Assembly (NCBI GenBank): GCA_002067405.1
Contig: MVRP01000041.1
Span: 1 to 27,648 of the forward strand
Source: Syntrophorhabdaceae bacterium PtaU1.Bin034
Lineage (GTDB): Bacteria > Desulfobacterota_G > Syntrophorhabdia > Syntrophorhabdales > WCHB1-27
Direction of reading: 5' to 3'
DNA length: 27,648 nucleotides
Shown here: in pieces, positions 16,726 to 24,075 of the stretch
How the letters are laid out: each line of letters starts with the position of its first letter
Position numbering within the stretch: the first letter of the stretch is position 1
Program-made: the position numbers and the translations under genes
Notes under the pieces: generated by a model
What the model saw: the letters and a program-made list of their open reading frames with translations, nothing else
What the model was told of the DNA's origin: nothing
The model's database searches: none

Positions 16726-18667
16726 GGGAATAGCATTCAAGCTGATCCTGCTTTTTGTGTCCGTGAGCGGCTTTATCTTTTTGTGCGTCCTCGGCTACGG
16801 CTACTTCTTTTCCCGCAAAATGATCGAGAAGAACGCGGAAGAGAGCGCGAAGAACCTGGCCCTCGCAACAGTCAACAGGATCGAGACGAACCTCCGCGCC
16901 CTTCAAAAGATCCCCTACAGCATAAAGTATCTCATCGAGCTGCATGATCCCGAGCCGAAAAAGCTGATGCCTCTCCTCCAGACAATGGTGAAAAACAACC
17001 GGGAAGTCTATGGTTGCGCTGTTGCTTTCGAGCCTTTTGCCTCTCCGAAGAACCTGAGCGCCTTTTCGCCGTATTTCTATAAAATCGGCGATGGCTTGGG
17101 GTTCACCGACCTCGGAAACAGCAAGGCAGCCTACTTCTTGTCTGACTGGTATCAAATACCGAAGGAGCTGGACCGCCCTGACTGGAGCGAGCCATACTAC
17201 GCTGAAGCCTCAAGCGGCGTCCTCATGTCGACATACTCCGTTCCGTTTTATAAGTATAAAGACGGCGCCTCGAGGTTTGCGGGTGTGGTCACCGCAGATA
17301 TCTCTCTTGAGAAGCTGCAGGAAATAGTCTCTTCATTGAAGATCCTCCACACAGGATACGCATTTCTTATCAGTCAAAACGGCATGATCGTGACCCATCC
17401 CAAGAAAGAACTGATCATGAACGAGACTATTTTTGGATTGGCCGAAGAAGCGGGAGACGAACGGCTAAGGCAACTGGGGCGAAGGATGATCAGGGGGGAA
17501 TCGGGATTCATACCCCTTGGCGCCGGAATACTGGGGAAAGAATGCTTCATGTACTATGCTCCCATTCCATCCAACGACTGGTCGCTCGCCGTGCTCTTTC
17601 CACGTTCCGAGCTTATGGCGGATGTGAAGAAGTACAGCGTGATTATGGCCATTCTGATGGTCGTGGGGTTGTCCTCCCTCTCATTCGCCATAGTCCTTAT
17701 TTCTCGTTCCATCACAGGACCGTTGCGCCGTATGGCAGAGGTCACGGAAAGGATGGCCGAAGGGGATCTGGACGCGGAGCTTCCCGTGATCCGGTCCGGC
17801 GATGAAGTGGGGGTGCTGGCGAAGGCCTTTGAACAGATGAGGGTGTCGCTGAAGGAATACATCAGAAAGCTTACCGAGACTATGGCCGCGAAGCAGCGGA
17901 TTGAGAGCGAGCTGAAGATCGCGCACGATATCCAGATGAGCATTTTGCCCAAGATGTTCCCGCCTTTTCCGGACCGGCCCGAATTTGACATCTACGCCGT
18001 TATAGAGCCCGCGAAGGAAGTGGGAGGCGATTTCTATGACTTCTTTTTTGTCGACGACACCCATATCTGCCTGATCATTGCCGATGTCTCGGACAAGGGT
18101 GTCCCCGCCTCGCTCTTTATGGCCGTCACCAAGACTCTCATCAAGGCAAAAGCCGGTGTGGGCAGCACGCCCGGGGAGATTCTCACGAGGGTGAACCAGG
18201 AACTCTCCAAGGATAACGATACAAACATGTTCGTGACCGTCTTCTTTGCCATCCTCGACGTTGTTACAGGCGAGGTAAATTATGCCAACGGCGGGCACAA
18301 TCCGCCGGTGATAATGAGGCGGGACGGCACGGTCACGTTCATGGAGAGCGCGAAGAACCCCATGGTGGGGGTCATCGAGGGTGTGCATTATACGACGCTG
18401 CGTCTCGCTCTTGGCCCCGGGGAGGCAATCTTGATGTATACCGACGGCGTTACAGAGGCGATAAACGGATCGGGTCATCTCTTCGGCGAGGAGCGGCTGA
18501 TAGAGGAGGTCCGTCGGCTGAGTGACCGGTCCCTTGAAGGCACGATCAAGGGTTTAAAAGACGCGGTAGGACGTTTTTCAACGGGGGTTCCACAATCAGA
18601 CGACATTACGATCATGGGCATCCTGTTCAGTGGGCCTTCCCACCGGCATGGCAACGGGGAAAGGTGA
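16712..18667 (+). CDS. Cache-HAMP-SpoIIE transmembrane serine phosphatase
   Basis: A 651-residue sensor phosphatase of the RsbU/SpoIIE (PP2C) type. Layout: transmembrane helix about 8-32; periplasmic double-Cache sensor about 36-303 with the typical DWYQIP...PYYAEASSGVLMSTYSVPF block; second helix about 306-331; HAMP 330-383; short coiled coil; PP2C domain about 405-637. Metal-binding acidic residues are present in EVGGDFYDF (Asp440), ADVSDKG (Asp458, Asp461), YTDGV (Asp578) and QSDDIT (Asp630/631). It should dephosphorylate the STAS protein encoded downstream and so free a partner from the RsbW-like kinase. It overlaps the binding-protein gene by 14 bp, tying ligand detection to phosphatase activity. 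Function firm; the ligand is unknown. Confidence 0.95.
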   Translation: MVRNRGIAFKLILLFVSVSGFIFLCVLGYGYFFSRKMIEKNAEESAKNLALATVNRIETNLRALQKIPYSIKYLIELHDPEPKKLMPLLQTMVKNNREVYGCAVAFEPFASPKNLSAFSPYFYKIGDGLGFTDLGNSKAAYFLSDWYQIPKELDRPDWSEPYYAEASSGVLMSTYSVPFYKYKDGASRFAGVVTADISLEKLQEIVSSLKILHTGYAFLISQNGMIVTHPKKELIMNETIFGLAEEAGDERLRQLGRRMIRGESGFIPLGAGILGKECFMYYAPIPSNDWSLAVLFPRSELMADVKKYSVIMAILMVVGLSSLSFAIVLISRSITGPLRRMAEVTERMAEGDLDAELPVIRSGDEVGVLAKAFEQMRVSLKEYIRKLTETMAAKQRIESELKIAHDIQMSILPKMFPPFPDRPEFDIYAVIEPAKEVGGDFYDFFFVDDTHICLIIADVSDKGVPASLFMAVTKTLIKAKAGVGSTPGEILTRVNQELSKDNDTNMFVTVFFAILDVVTGEVNYANGGHNPPVIMRRDGTVTFMESAKNPMVGVIEGVHYTTLRLALGPGEAILMYTDGVTEAINGSGHLFGEERLIEEVRRLSDRSLEGTIKGLKDAVGRFSTGVPQSDDITIMGILFSGPSHRHGNGER

Positions 18668-18756
18668 AAATAAAGGTGTATTCTTTATTGATGTATGGTA
18701 CATAAGGTGTGACGAATGGTCGCATAAACAAGTGAAATCAGGAGCCGGAGGTAATT

Positions 18757-19095
18757 ATGCAGGTTGATACAAGAAAAGAGAGCAGCATATCTATAGTGGC
18801 GATTAAGGGGAGGATGGATGCCGTCACAACTCCCGAAATTGAAAGCAAGTTGACCCAGCTTGTGAACGGAGGCGAAAAGAAGCTTCTGGTCAACTTGAAT
18901 GATCTTGAGTATATCAGCAGCGCCGGACTGAGGGCCCTTCTCGCTACGGCAAAGCGGCTCAAAAGCGAGCAGGGAGATATTGCCTTTACAAACCTTGGGG
19001 GCCACGTGAAGGAAGTTTTCGAGATCTCGGGCTTCTATTCCATATTCAAAGTCTTTGAATCAACCGAAGCAGCTCTTGAACAGTTCGGGAAATGA
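18757..19095 (+). CDS. STAS-domain anti-sigma factor antagonist
   Basis: A 112-residue single STAS domain of the SpoIIAA/RsbV type. The phosphorylated serine is Ser55 within LEYISSAGLRALL, aligning with Ser58 of SpoIIAA. Unphosphorylated, such proteins bind the HATPase kinase and release its target; phosphorylated, they do not. GGAGG lies five bases before the ATG. The gene follows the SpoIIE phosphatase by 89 bp and overlaps the kinase gene by ATGA, giving the complete phosphatase/antagonist/kinase set. No sigma factor gene is in the window, so the output may be a distant sigma factor or a non-sigma target, including the degenerate HATPase fusion at 6669-7988. Confidence 0.94.
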   Translation: MQVDTRKESSISIVAIKGRMDAVTTPEIESKLTQLVNGGEKKLLVNLNDLEYISSAGLRALLATAKRLKSEQGDIAFTNLGGHVKEVFEISGFYSIFKVFESTEAALEQFGK

Positions 19096-19511
19096 AGACC
19101 ATTTCGACATTATCCTTACCTGCCAGGATAGAGAACCTGGGCGCCTTTATCGCCGGGGTCACGGAAGCGGCAAAAGCAACGGGCTTCAATCCCAGGAAGA
19201 TTTTCGATATCGAACTCGCTTTGGAAGAGGTGCTGGTCAACATAATAAACTACGCATACCAGGGGAAAACGGGTGATATAGAGCTGTCGTGCAAGTCCGA
19301 CAACAAGGAATGGTTCATCATGGAAATTGCCGATACCGGCTCTCCCTTCGACGTTCTCTCCGTTCCTCCGCCCGATCTCACGGCCGACATAGATGAGCGG
19401 AAGATCGGCGGGCTCGGTATCTTCTTCATGAAGAAGCTCGTGGATGACGTCAAGTACCGGAGGGAAGGGGAGAGGAATGTCCTCGAGCTGAAGATGCGGC
19501 TCAATTCCTGA
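19092..19511 (+). CDS. RsbW/SpoIIAB-like anti-sigma factor serine kinase (HATPase)
   Basis: A 139-residue GHKL ATP-binding protein. The N-box ELALEEVLVNIINYAY (41-56, Mg-binding Asn50), G1 box EIADTGSPFD (Asp81, Gly83) and G2 box IGGLGIFFMKKLVDDV (105-120) are all intact, so it should bind ATP and phosphorylate the STAS protein encoded immediately upstream, with which it shares a 4-bp overlap. It closes the large operon. In related systems it holds a sigma factor or another regulator inactive; the target here is not visible. It is the functional counterpart of the degenerate domain in the first gene of the operon. Confidence 0.93.
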   Translation: MKTISTLSLPARIENLGAFIAGVTEAAKATGFNPRKIFDIELALEEVLVNIINYAYQGKTGDIELSCKSDNKEWFIMEIADTGSPFDVLSVPPPDLTADIDERKIGGLGIFFMKKLVDDVKYRREGERNVLELKMRLNS

Positions 19512-19715
19512 TGACAGCCATCTTCGCGTGCCGTTTCTCCTGCTGCCTGCGGGGCGCCGAGTCCCGCCTTAAACATGCGGGGATCACCTCTTGCTTGTTG
19601 ATTTGCAAAAAGGGGCGCCGTTGGCACGAACCTTTGCTGAAGCATAACAAACATCACACATCATGAACCCGATAACAGACAGGACCAGGAAGCTTGAGTG
19701 AGGGAGAGGTTCAAC

Positions 19716-20603
19716 ATGAGAAAAGGCAAAACGTTTTATTTTCCTCTTATCGTCATCGCCGGTATTCTGTCGCTTGTCTTTTCCGGCCCCGCTTTTTGCC
19801 GGCCCAATGTGCCGCAAGCCGGGCATCAATCACTGATAGAGGGCGAGGATCACCAGGCGCTAAAGGATTTCTTTGCCCGTTACGAGCAGGATAAGGCAAA
19901 CAGGTCATTGAGCGATCGTGTGAGGCGTATCCTCCTGCGTGCGCTGCCGGAGACGTACAGAAGCCATTGCTCCGAGACGGCGGCCCAGTGCGGAAGATCG
20001 GATGGCCGGGCGGCGGGCATATCCACAAGACTGCTCTATGTAGAGAAAATCAAGGACGAAAGGCCAATCCGCTGCCTCATTGCTTACGCATGCTTTTCAA
20101 AGGAGAAAGAATCGAACCAATTTCGCGACGAGCGGCTCGCGGCACTTGTGATAGACCGGACTACTTCCCGCCTGACAATCATGCCTGATAATCAGGACGA
20201 CGAAGCCCCTGCCGGCCTGTCCCGTATACAGATGGAGAAGACGGTGAGGATCGGCGGCAAGGGCGTGATCGGCCTGTCCTTTCAAAGGTCTAATGAGAAT
20301 CCTTGCGCAGATGCACCGGAAAGAGTGCTCAAGGAAGATAGGGTCTATTTTTACGTGATCAATGACAACGAGGTAAAGCCGGCAGGGTCAGCCTTGAAAA
20401 GGCATGAGGAATACGCCGTTATCGACGGCAAGGTTGTTGAAAAGACGGTTTATAACGCCGGCATCGTGTTCAAAAAAGACATGAAGGGCAATATAATCGG
20501 TATTCTTGCCCCCTACACGGTAAAGAAGGACGACATCCAGACCGGTAAGGGGCTGACGCGGTACAACTGGAGCAGGGAGAGAGAGGAATTTATAAGGGAG
20601 TAA
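19716..20603 (+). CDS. Secreted protein of unknown function
   Basis: I do not recognise this 295-residue protein. It begins with a signal peptide (residues 1-25; charged MRKGK, then a hydrophobic run FPLIVIAGILSLVFSG, cleavage near AFC/R). The mature part is soluble, basic and acidic in patches, with Cys residues in SHCSETAAQC, RCLIAYAC and ENPCADAP that could form disulfides. The C-terminal half looks beta-rich (VYFYVINDNE, YAVIDGKVVEKTVYNAGIVF). ATG 19716 is chosen over GTG 19698 because GAGAGG sits six bases upstream. It lies 204 bp after the operon end and just before the htrA promoter, so it is probably its own transcription unit. A role in the cell envelope is likely from the signal peptide alone. 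Confidence 0.75.
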   Translation: MRKGKTFYFPLIVIAGILSLVFSGPAFCRPNVPQAGHQSLIEGEDHQALKDFFARYEQDKANRSLSDRVRRILLRALPETYRSHCSETAAQCGRSDGRAAGISTRLLYVEKIKDERPIRCLIAYACFSKEKESNQFRDERLAALVIDRTTSRLTIMPDNQDDEAPAGLSRIQMEKTVRIGGKGVIGLSFQRSNENPCADAPERVLKEDRVYFYVINDNEVKPAGSALKRHEEYAVIDGKVVEKTVYNAGIVFKKDMKGNIIGILAPYTVKKDDIQTGKGLTRYNWSREREEFIRE

Positions 20604-20607
20604 GCGG

Positions 20608-20636
20608 TTGCCAATGCGCTGGCAAACGATTATTAT
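20608..20636 (+). promoter_or_regulatory. htrA promoter with overlapping inverted repeat
   Basis: TTGCCA (20608-20613), a 17-bp spacer and TATTAT (20631-20636) form a close match to a sigma70 promoter, each hexamer at five of six positions. The -35 is also the left arm of an inverted repeat, TTGCCA-N6-TGGCAA (20608-20625). A protein bound there would block the -35, so it is a candidate operator. The predicted start near 20643 supports ATG 20710 for the protease. Confidence 0.6.
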
Positions 20637-20709
20637 AAATTTTCAATCCGGATGGTTCCCCGCAAGCCTGCTGCGGCGAGATTCATCTCGAGAAGCCAAA
20701 GGAGATGCC

Positions 20710-22155
20710 ATGCAGAAGACACGCTCGCGGCACAAATCGATACGCCGTTGTTGTCTTACCGTTGTAACAATAATGTTCCTGTTCGCTTTTGTCGATCTGC
20801 TTTTTGCCCAGCCGGCTGTGAAGAGAAAGGCGCCTGCGGACTTGAGCACGGCCATCGTGCAGGTAGCAAAACAAAACATCCCCGCAGTTGTCCACATCGA
20901 CGTGATGGAGCGTCAAGAGGTTGCCAATCCTCTTTTCCCTTTCGAGAACGACCCTTTCTTCCGGTACTTTTTTGGAAATCCGAGAAGCCCGAAGAAGTTC
21001 AAACGTGAGACAAGGGGTGTTGGGACCGGCATGATAATCGATTCTCAGGGCAATATTCTCACAAACCACCACGTTGCGGGAGGGGCGACAAAGATCGAGG
21101 TATCCCTGTCCGACGGAAGAAAATTCCCTGCAAAGCTCGTAGGGAGCGATCCCAAGACCGACCTCGCAGTGATACGCATAACCGCAAAGGAGCCCCTGCC
21201 TCACATTACATTCGGCGATTCGGACAGGATGGATGTCGGCGAATGGGTGATCGCAATAGGGCACCCGAGGGGCCTTGACCAGACCGTCACGCAAGGGATC
21301 ATCAGCGCCAAGCACCGGCGCGGCATTACGGATCCGACCAGTTACCAGGATTTTCTCCAGACTGACGCGGCTATAAACCCCGGCAACAGCGGAGGGCCTC
21401 TCCTGAACCTTTACGGAGAGGTCATCGGCGTAAATACGGCCATCGCATCTCAGTCCGGCGGTTCCGAGGGAATAGGCTTTGCCATACCGAGCAACATGGC
21501 GGTGCACGTGACGAAGACCATAATCGCCCGGGGTAAGGTGGAGCGTGGCTGGCTCGGTATCGGCGTTCAGGACCTTACGGCCGACCTTGCCAAATCGTTG
21601 AACGTGTCCGTCAACAGGGGCGCTGTGGTCAATGACGTAGTGAAGGGCGGGCCCGCAGATCGGGCGGGATTGAAGAAGAACGATGTGATTGTCGCTTTCC
21701 AGGGGAACGAGATCGTGGACGGCGGCTCTTTGCGCAACCTTTCGGCAATGACGCCTATCGGCCAGGAGGTGAAGCTGACCGTGCTGCGGCAAGGCAAAAA
21801 GCAGGACGTTGTGGTGAAGATAGGCAATCTTCAGGAAGCTGCGAAACATACGGCCGGAACCATCAAAGACCGGCTCGGCGTCGAGGTAAGGGCCATAACG
21901 CCTAAAGAGGCGGAAAGGTTCGGCCTTGATCCGAAGCAGGGAGTAGCGGTGGCAAAGGTAGACGCCAAGGGGCCACTGGGAGTCGCCGGCTTTGAGCCGG
22001 GAGATATGATCCTTGAGATCAACGGGCAGGCTGTAGCGGGAATAGACGGTTTTATAGAGCTGGCCGGCTCCCTGAGGCCTCGCCAGCGCGTCACGCTCCT
22101 CGCCGTCGACCGGAGAACGGGAAACACGGGAACCATTCAGGTAGTGACGAAGTAA
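20710..22155 (+). CDS. degP: HtrA/DegP (Do family) periplasmic serine protease
   Basis: Envelope protein quality-control protease and chaperone, 481 residues. A long basic signal peptide (about 1-33, ending LLFAQ) precedes a trypsin-like domain with catalytic His121 (TNHHV), Asp151 (KTDLAVI) and Ser227 (NPGNSGGP). Two PDZ domains follow (about 278-375 and 388-480), the usual DegP/DegQ layout. ATG 20710 has GGAG seven bases upstream; the frame is open back to 20608 but that region holds the promoter. The region after the signal (PLFPFENDPFFRYFFG) is the usual LA-loop-type segment seen in proteobacterial Do proteases. It is followed by a strong terminator, so it is monocistronic. Which of DegP, DegQ or DegS-like roles it has is not decided; DegS is excluded by the second PDZ domain. 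Confidence 0.96.
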   Translation: MQKTRSRHKSIRRCCLTVVTIMFLFAFVDLLFAQPAVKRKAPADLSTAIVQVAKQNIPAVVHIDVMERQEVANPLFPFENDPFFRYFFGNPRSPKKFKRETRGVGTGMIIDSQGNILTNHHVAGGATKIEVSLSDGRKFPAKLVGSDPKTDLAVIRITAKEPLPHITFGDSDRMDVGEWVIAIGHPRGLDQTVTQGIISAKHRRGITDPTSYQDFLQTDAAINPGNSGGPLLNLYGEVIGVNTAIASQSGGSEGIGFAIPSNMAVHVTKTIIARGKVERGWLGIGVQDLTADLAKSLNVSVNRGAVVNDVVKGGPADRAGLKKNDVIVAFQGNEIVDGGSLRNLSAMTPIGQEVKLTVLRQGKKQDVVVKIGNLQEAAKHTAGTIKDRLGVEVRAITPKEAERFGLDPKQGVAVAKVDAKGPLGVAGFEPGDMILEINGQAVAGIDGFIELAGSLRPRQRVTLLAVDRRTGNTGTIQVVTK

Positions 22156-22160
22156 ACGAA

Positions 22161-22191
22161 AGGGAGACGGGCAGATCCGTCTCCCTCTTTT
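22161..22191 (+). terminator. Rho-independent terminator after htrA
   Basis: A perfect 10-bp stem, AGGGAGACGG (22161-22170) pairing with CCGTCTCCCT (22177-22186) around a six-base loop, is followed by CTTTT. It begins six bases after the htrA stop codon. Confidence 0.92.
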
Positions 22192-22340
22192 CTCAAAAAC
22201 GTTCGGGAAGGAATTACCCGGCTCGCCCCGGTCCGGAAGAACCGTATTATCGCCTGCCGAAAATGTGAGACACGATCCATGTCCCCTTGCTGCGGGGAGG
22301 TTCAGTTCTTTCCGGTCGACCGGCCGTGAGCAACTTTCCC

Positions 22341-22370
22341 TTGATAAACGGTCTATTTTATGCAAAGAAT
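22341..22370 (+). promoter_or_regulatory. Weak candidate promoter for the chagasin-domain gene
   Basis: TTGATA (22341-22346) and AAGAAT (22365-22370) are 18 bp apart, 57 bp upstream of ATG 22428. The terminator at 22161-22191 means this gene needs its own promoter. A 12-bp perfect palindrome, CCGGTCGACCGG (22312-22323), lies just upstream. The rest of the 22192-22427 gap shows nothing else clear. Confidence 0.3.
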
Positions 22371-22427
22371 TTACTGTGCGTCCGGGGAGAGCCGGTTTGC
22401 CGGTCGTACGGTCAAGGTGGAGGGGTC

Positions 22428-23462
22428 ATGCGAGTAGCGACACTGGCATTTGCTGTTCTGATAGTTACGGTTTGTTGTGTGGTTCCGGTTTTTGCCCAGA
22501 CTGCAGGGATCGAAGAAGAAACAACAGGTACGGCCATAACCAAAGAAGCAGTGTGGGGCGCGGACAGGCAAACGGTCCAGACGGCGAGGCAGCGCTGCGC
22601 AGAATTATCCGGCAAGCAGGTAGAAGAATGCTTCGCCGATGTCATGGCAAGTTTTGGCGCATCGCCTGAGGCGGTATCCTTTACCAGGTCTTTTGGGGCC
22701 GGGGCATTCATTCGTAAATTCAGGGAGACGGGCAGGGTGGATGTGGCCTATATCGTTTATCCGTTCAGGGCGAACGAGAACTACGGTGTGCTCCTTCTGA
22801 ACGGCGAGCCTCCTATCGTCGATGTGGACGATATCGGGCAGCTTCCAAAAGAAGGTATGGAACAGGACAAGACGTATATTGCGATAAAGAAGTCATATCC
22901 GAGGGTCACCCTGTGGCCCGGAGACCGATCCCCCAAACAGTATCCGACGGTCGAAACATCCCCTGACGGAGGGGAAACATTTACCGTTCCCTATACCCTT
23001 CGCAACTTTTGCCATGCCTGTGAGGTACTGGGCACCGTCTATTTTGCATTTGATTTTGACAGGGAAGGAAAACTCATTGCCATACGCTTTCTTCGCGTTG
23101 AACTTCCTCCCAAGAAGGTCCCCAAATCAGACAGCCGGAAGGACATCGAGCAGGTCCGTTTTGTCGTGATGACGGAAGAAGGAAAAGAGTTTACCGTGAG
23201 GCTGAACTCGAATAGGACCACCGGTTATCAATGGCGTCCTGCCGGGCAGATCGACGAACGGATTGTCAAGCTTCTGAGGTCGGAATATGTAACCTATGAA
23301 GGCGGTCCGGTCGGGTCGGGGGGCGAGGAGATATGGACATTTCTTGCCACCGGCAGGGGAGATACGGAGATCACGATGGAATATGTGCGCCCGTGGGAAA
23401 AAATACCGCATCCGGTGAAGACGGCAACTATCAAAGTGTTCGTGAGGCCGGCATCGAGGTAA
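22428..23462 (+). CDS. Secreted protein with C-terminal chagasin-type (I42) protease inhibitor domain
   Basis: A 344-residue exported protein. A signal peptide (1-23, ending VFAQ) is followed by an unrecognised region (about 25-235, with a CHAC motif at 195-198 and further Cys at 57 and 68). The last about 105 residues resemble chagasin family inhibitor I42, with the three inhibitory loops NRTTGYQW (262-269), GSGGEE (296-301) and RPWE (321-324). Chagasins block papain-type cysteine proteases by inserting these loops in the active site. ATG 22428 has GGAGGGG just upstream; an open frame back to 22287 has no such site. It lies beyond the htrA terminator. The fusion of a large extra N-terminal domain to I42 is unusual. 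The target protease is unknown; HtrA, a serine protease, is not an expected target. Confidence 0.82.
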   Translation: MRVATLAFAVLIVTVCCVVPVFAQTAGIEEETTGTAITKEAVWGADRQTVQTARQRCAELSGKQVEECFADVMASFGASPEAVSFTRSFGAGAFIRKFRETGRVDVAYIVYPFRANENYGVLLLNGEPPIVDVDDIGQLPKEGMEQDKTYIAIKKSYPRVTLWPGDRSPKQYPTVETSPDGGETFTVPYTLRNFCHACEVLGTVYFAFDFDREGKLIAIRFLRVELPPKKVPKSDSRKDIEQVRFVVMTEEGKEFTVRLNSNRTTGYQWRPAGQIDERIVKLLRSEYVTYEGGPVGSGGEEIWTFLATGRGDTEITMEYVRPWEKIPHPVKTATIKVFVRPASR

Positions 23463-23557
23463 TACGAGAGCTTGAGAAGATGAGAACGTGAGAGACTGAG
23501 AAAAGAAACGCGCTTCTATGTAGCACATCCCCCTCTCTACGTCAGTTCAACGCAAGA

Positions 23558-23908
23558 TCATTCAAGACTTATTACCGTGTGCCTCTTGTCTTTATCGACG
23601 ATCTCCATCGCCTGACCTTTTTCTTCGTCCGGTGTTTCCATCCAAAGCTCTCTCGGCGCTTCGACACGGTACTCGTGTTCAACGCGCTCCTGTCCTACGG
23701 CTATGGTAAGCAAGTCGCCTTCTTCAGGGGGATTATAGGTTACGGAGAGTAGCGGCAGCGTGTATTGGGGATGTTCATGGGGTTTTGTGCCTCCATAGCC
23801 CTCGATGCTGATCCTTCTTCCCCGATTGATCTTGTTGAAGTGGTAGATGATGCGCGGCCATTGGTCGGGGGGTACCGGTGATATCTTTTCGAGCTTCCGA
23901 TGTACCAT
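23558..23908 (-). CDS. DUF5335-like small protein
   Basis: A 116-residue soluble protein with no signal or membrane segment. The pattern PPDQWPRIIYHFNKINRGRR...LPLLSVTYN...TIAVG...VEHEYRVEAPRELWMETPDE resembles the DUF5335 family (proteins of about 110-120 residues with an N-terminal IPxDQW and an LPLxGI motif), whose function is not known. The ribosome site AAAGGAG is ideally placed before the ATG. It is convergent with the chagasin-domain gene (95-bp gap with no obvious terminator). A TTGACA-like -35 lies on the minus strand at 23991-23996, but I cannot identify a convincing -10. Confidence 0.7.
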   Translation of the reverse strand: MVHRKLEKISPVPPDQWPRIIYHFNKINRGRRISIEGYGGTKPHEHPQYTLPLLSVTYNPPEEGDLLTIAVGQERVEHEYRVEAPRELWMETPDEEKGQAMEIVDKDKRHTVISLE

Positions 23909-24023
23909 ATTGACTCCTTTCCTGTGTGTCGTTCATGAAGCCTTGCAGATAGTGGTCTTCTGGAGTAAATTTCGTCATTTCAGTTGCTTGTGTCAATGCT
24001 GCTGCCTTTGGTTCCCGATGCTC

Positions 24024-24054
24024 AAAAAAAAGATGGCCGGAAATCCCGGCCATC
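24024..24054 (-). terminator. Rho-independent terminator after the DUF4139 gene
   Basis: On the minus strand a perfect 9-bp stem, GATGGCCGG and CCGGCCATC with a five-base loop, is followed by eight T residues. It lies 21 bp past the stop of the DUF4139 gene and separates it from the DUF5335-like gene. Confidence 0.94.
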
Positions 24055-24075
24055 AAACCCTGTGTGAGGGAAGCT

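Noticed and set aside
19546..19566. GC-rich GCGGG...CCCGC hairpin after the RsbW-like kinase as a terminator.
   Set aside because: Only a 5-bp stem and no following T-run.
19622..19638. A sigma54-like sequence TTGGCACG...TTTGCT upstream of the secreted protein gene.
   Set aside because: The GG and GC elements are 11 bases apart instead of the strictly required 10, so I do not call a promoter.
22312..22323. Perfect 12-bp palindrome CCGGTCGACCGG.
   Set aside because: Several palindromes of this length are expected by chance in 27 kb; position upstream of a gene is suggestive only.
20683..22365. A 560-codon open frame on the minus strand opposite htrA.
   Set aside because: The plus strand encodes a complete HtrA protease with catalytic triad and two PDZ domains. 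The antisense frame shows no known motif and is explained by the codon bias of a GC-rich gene.
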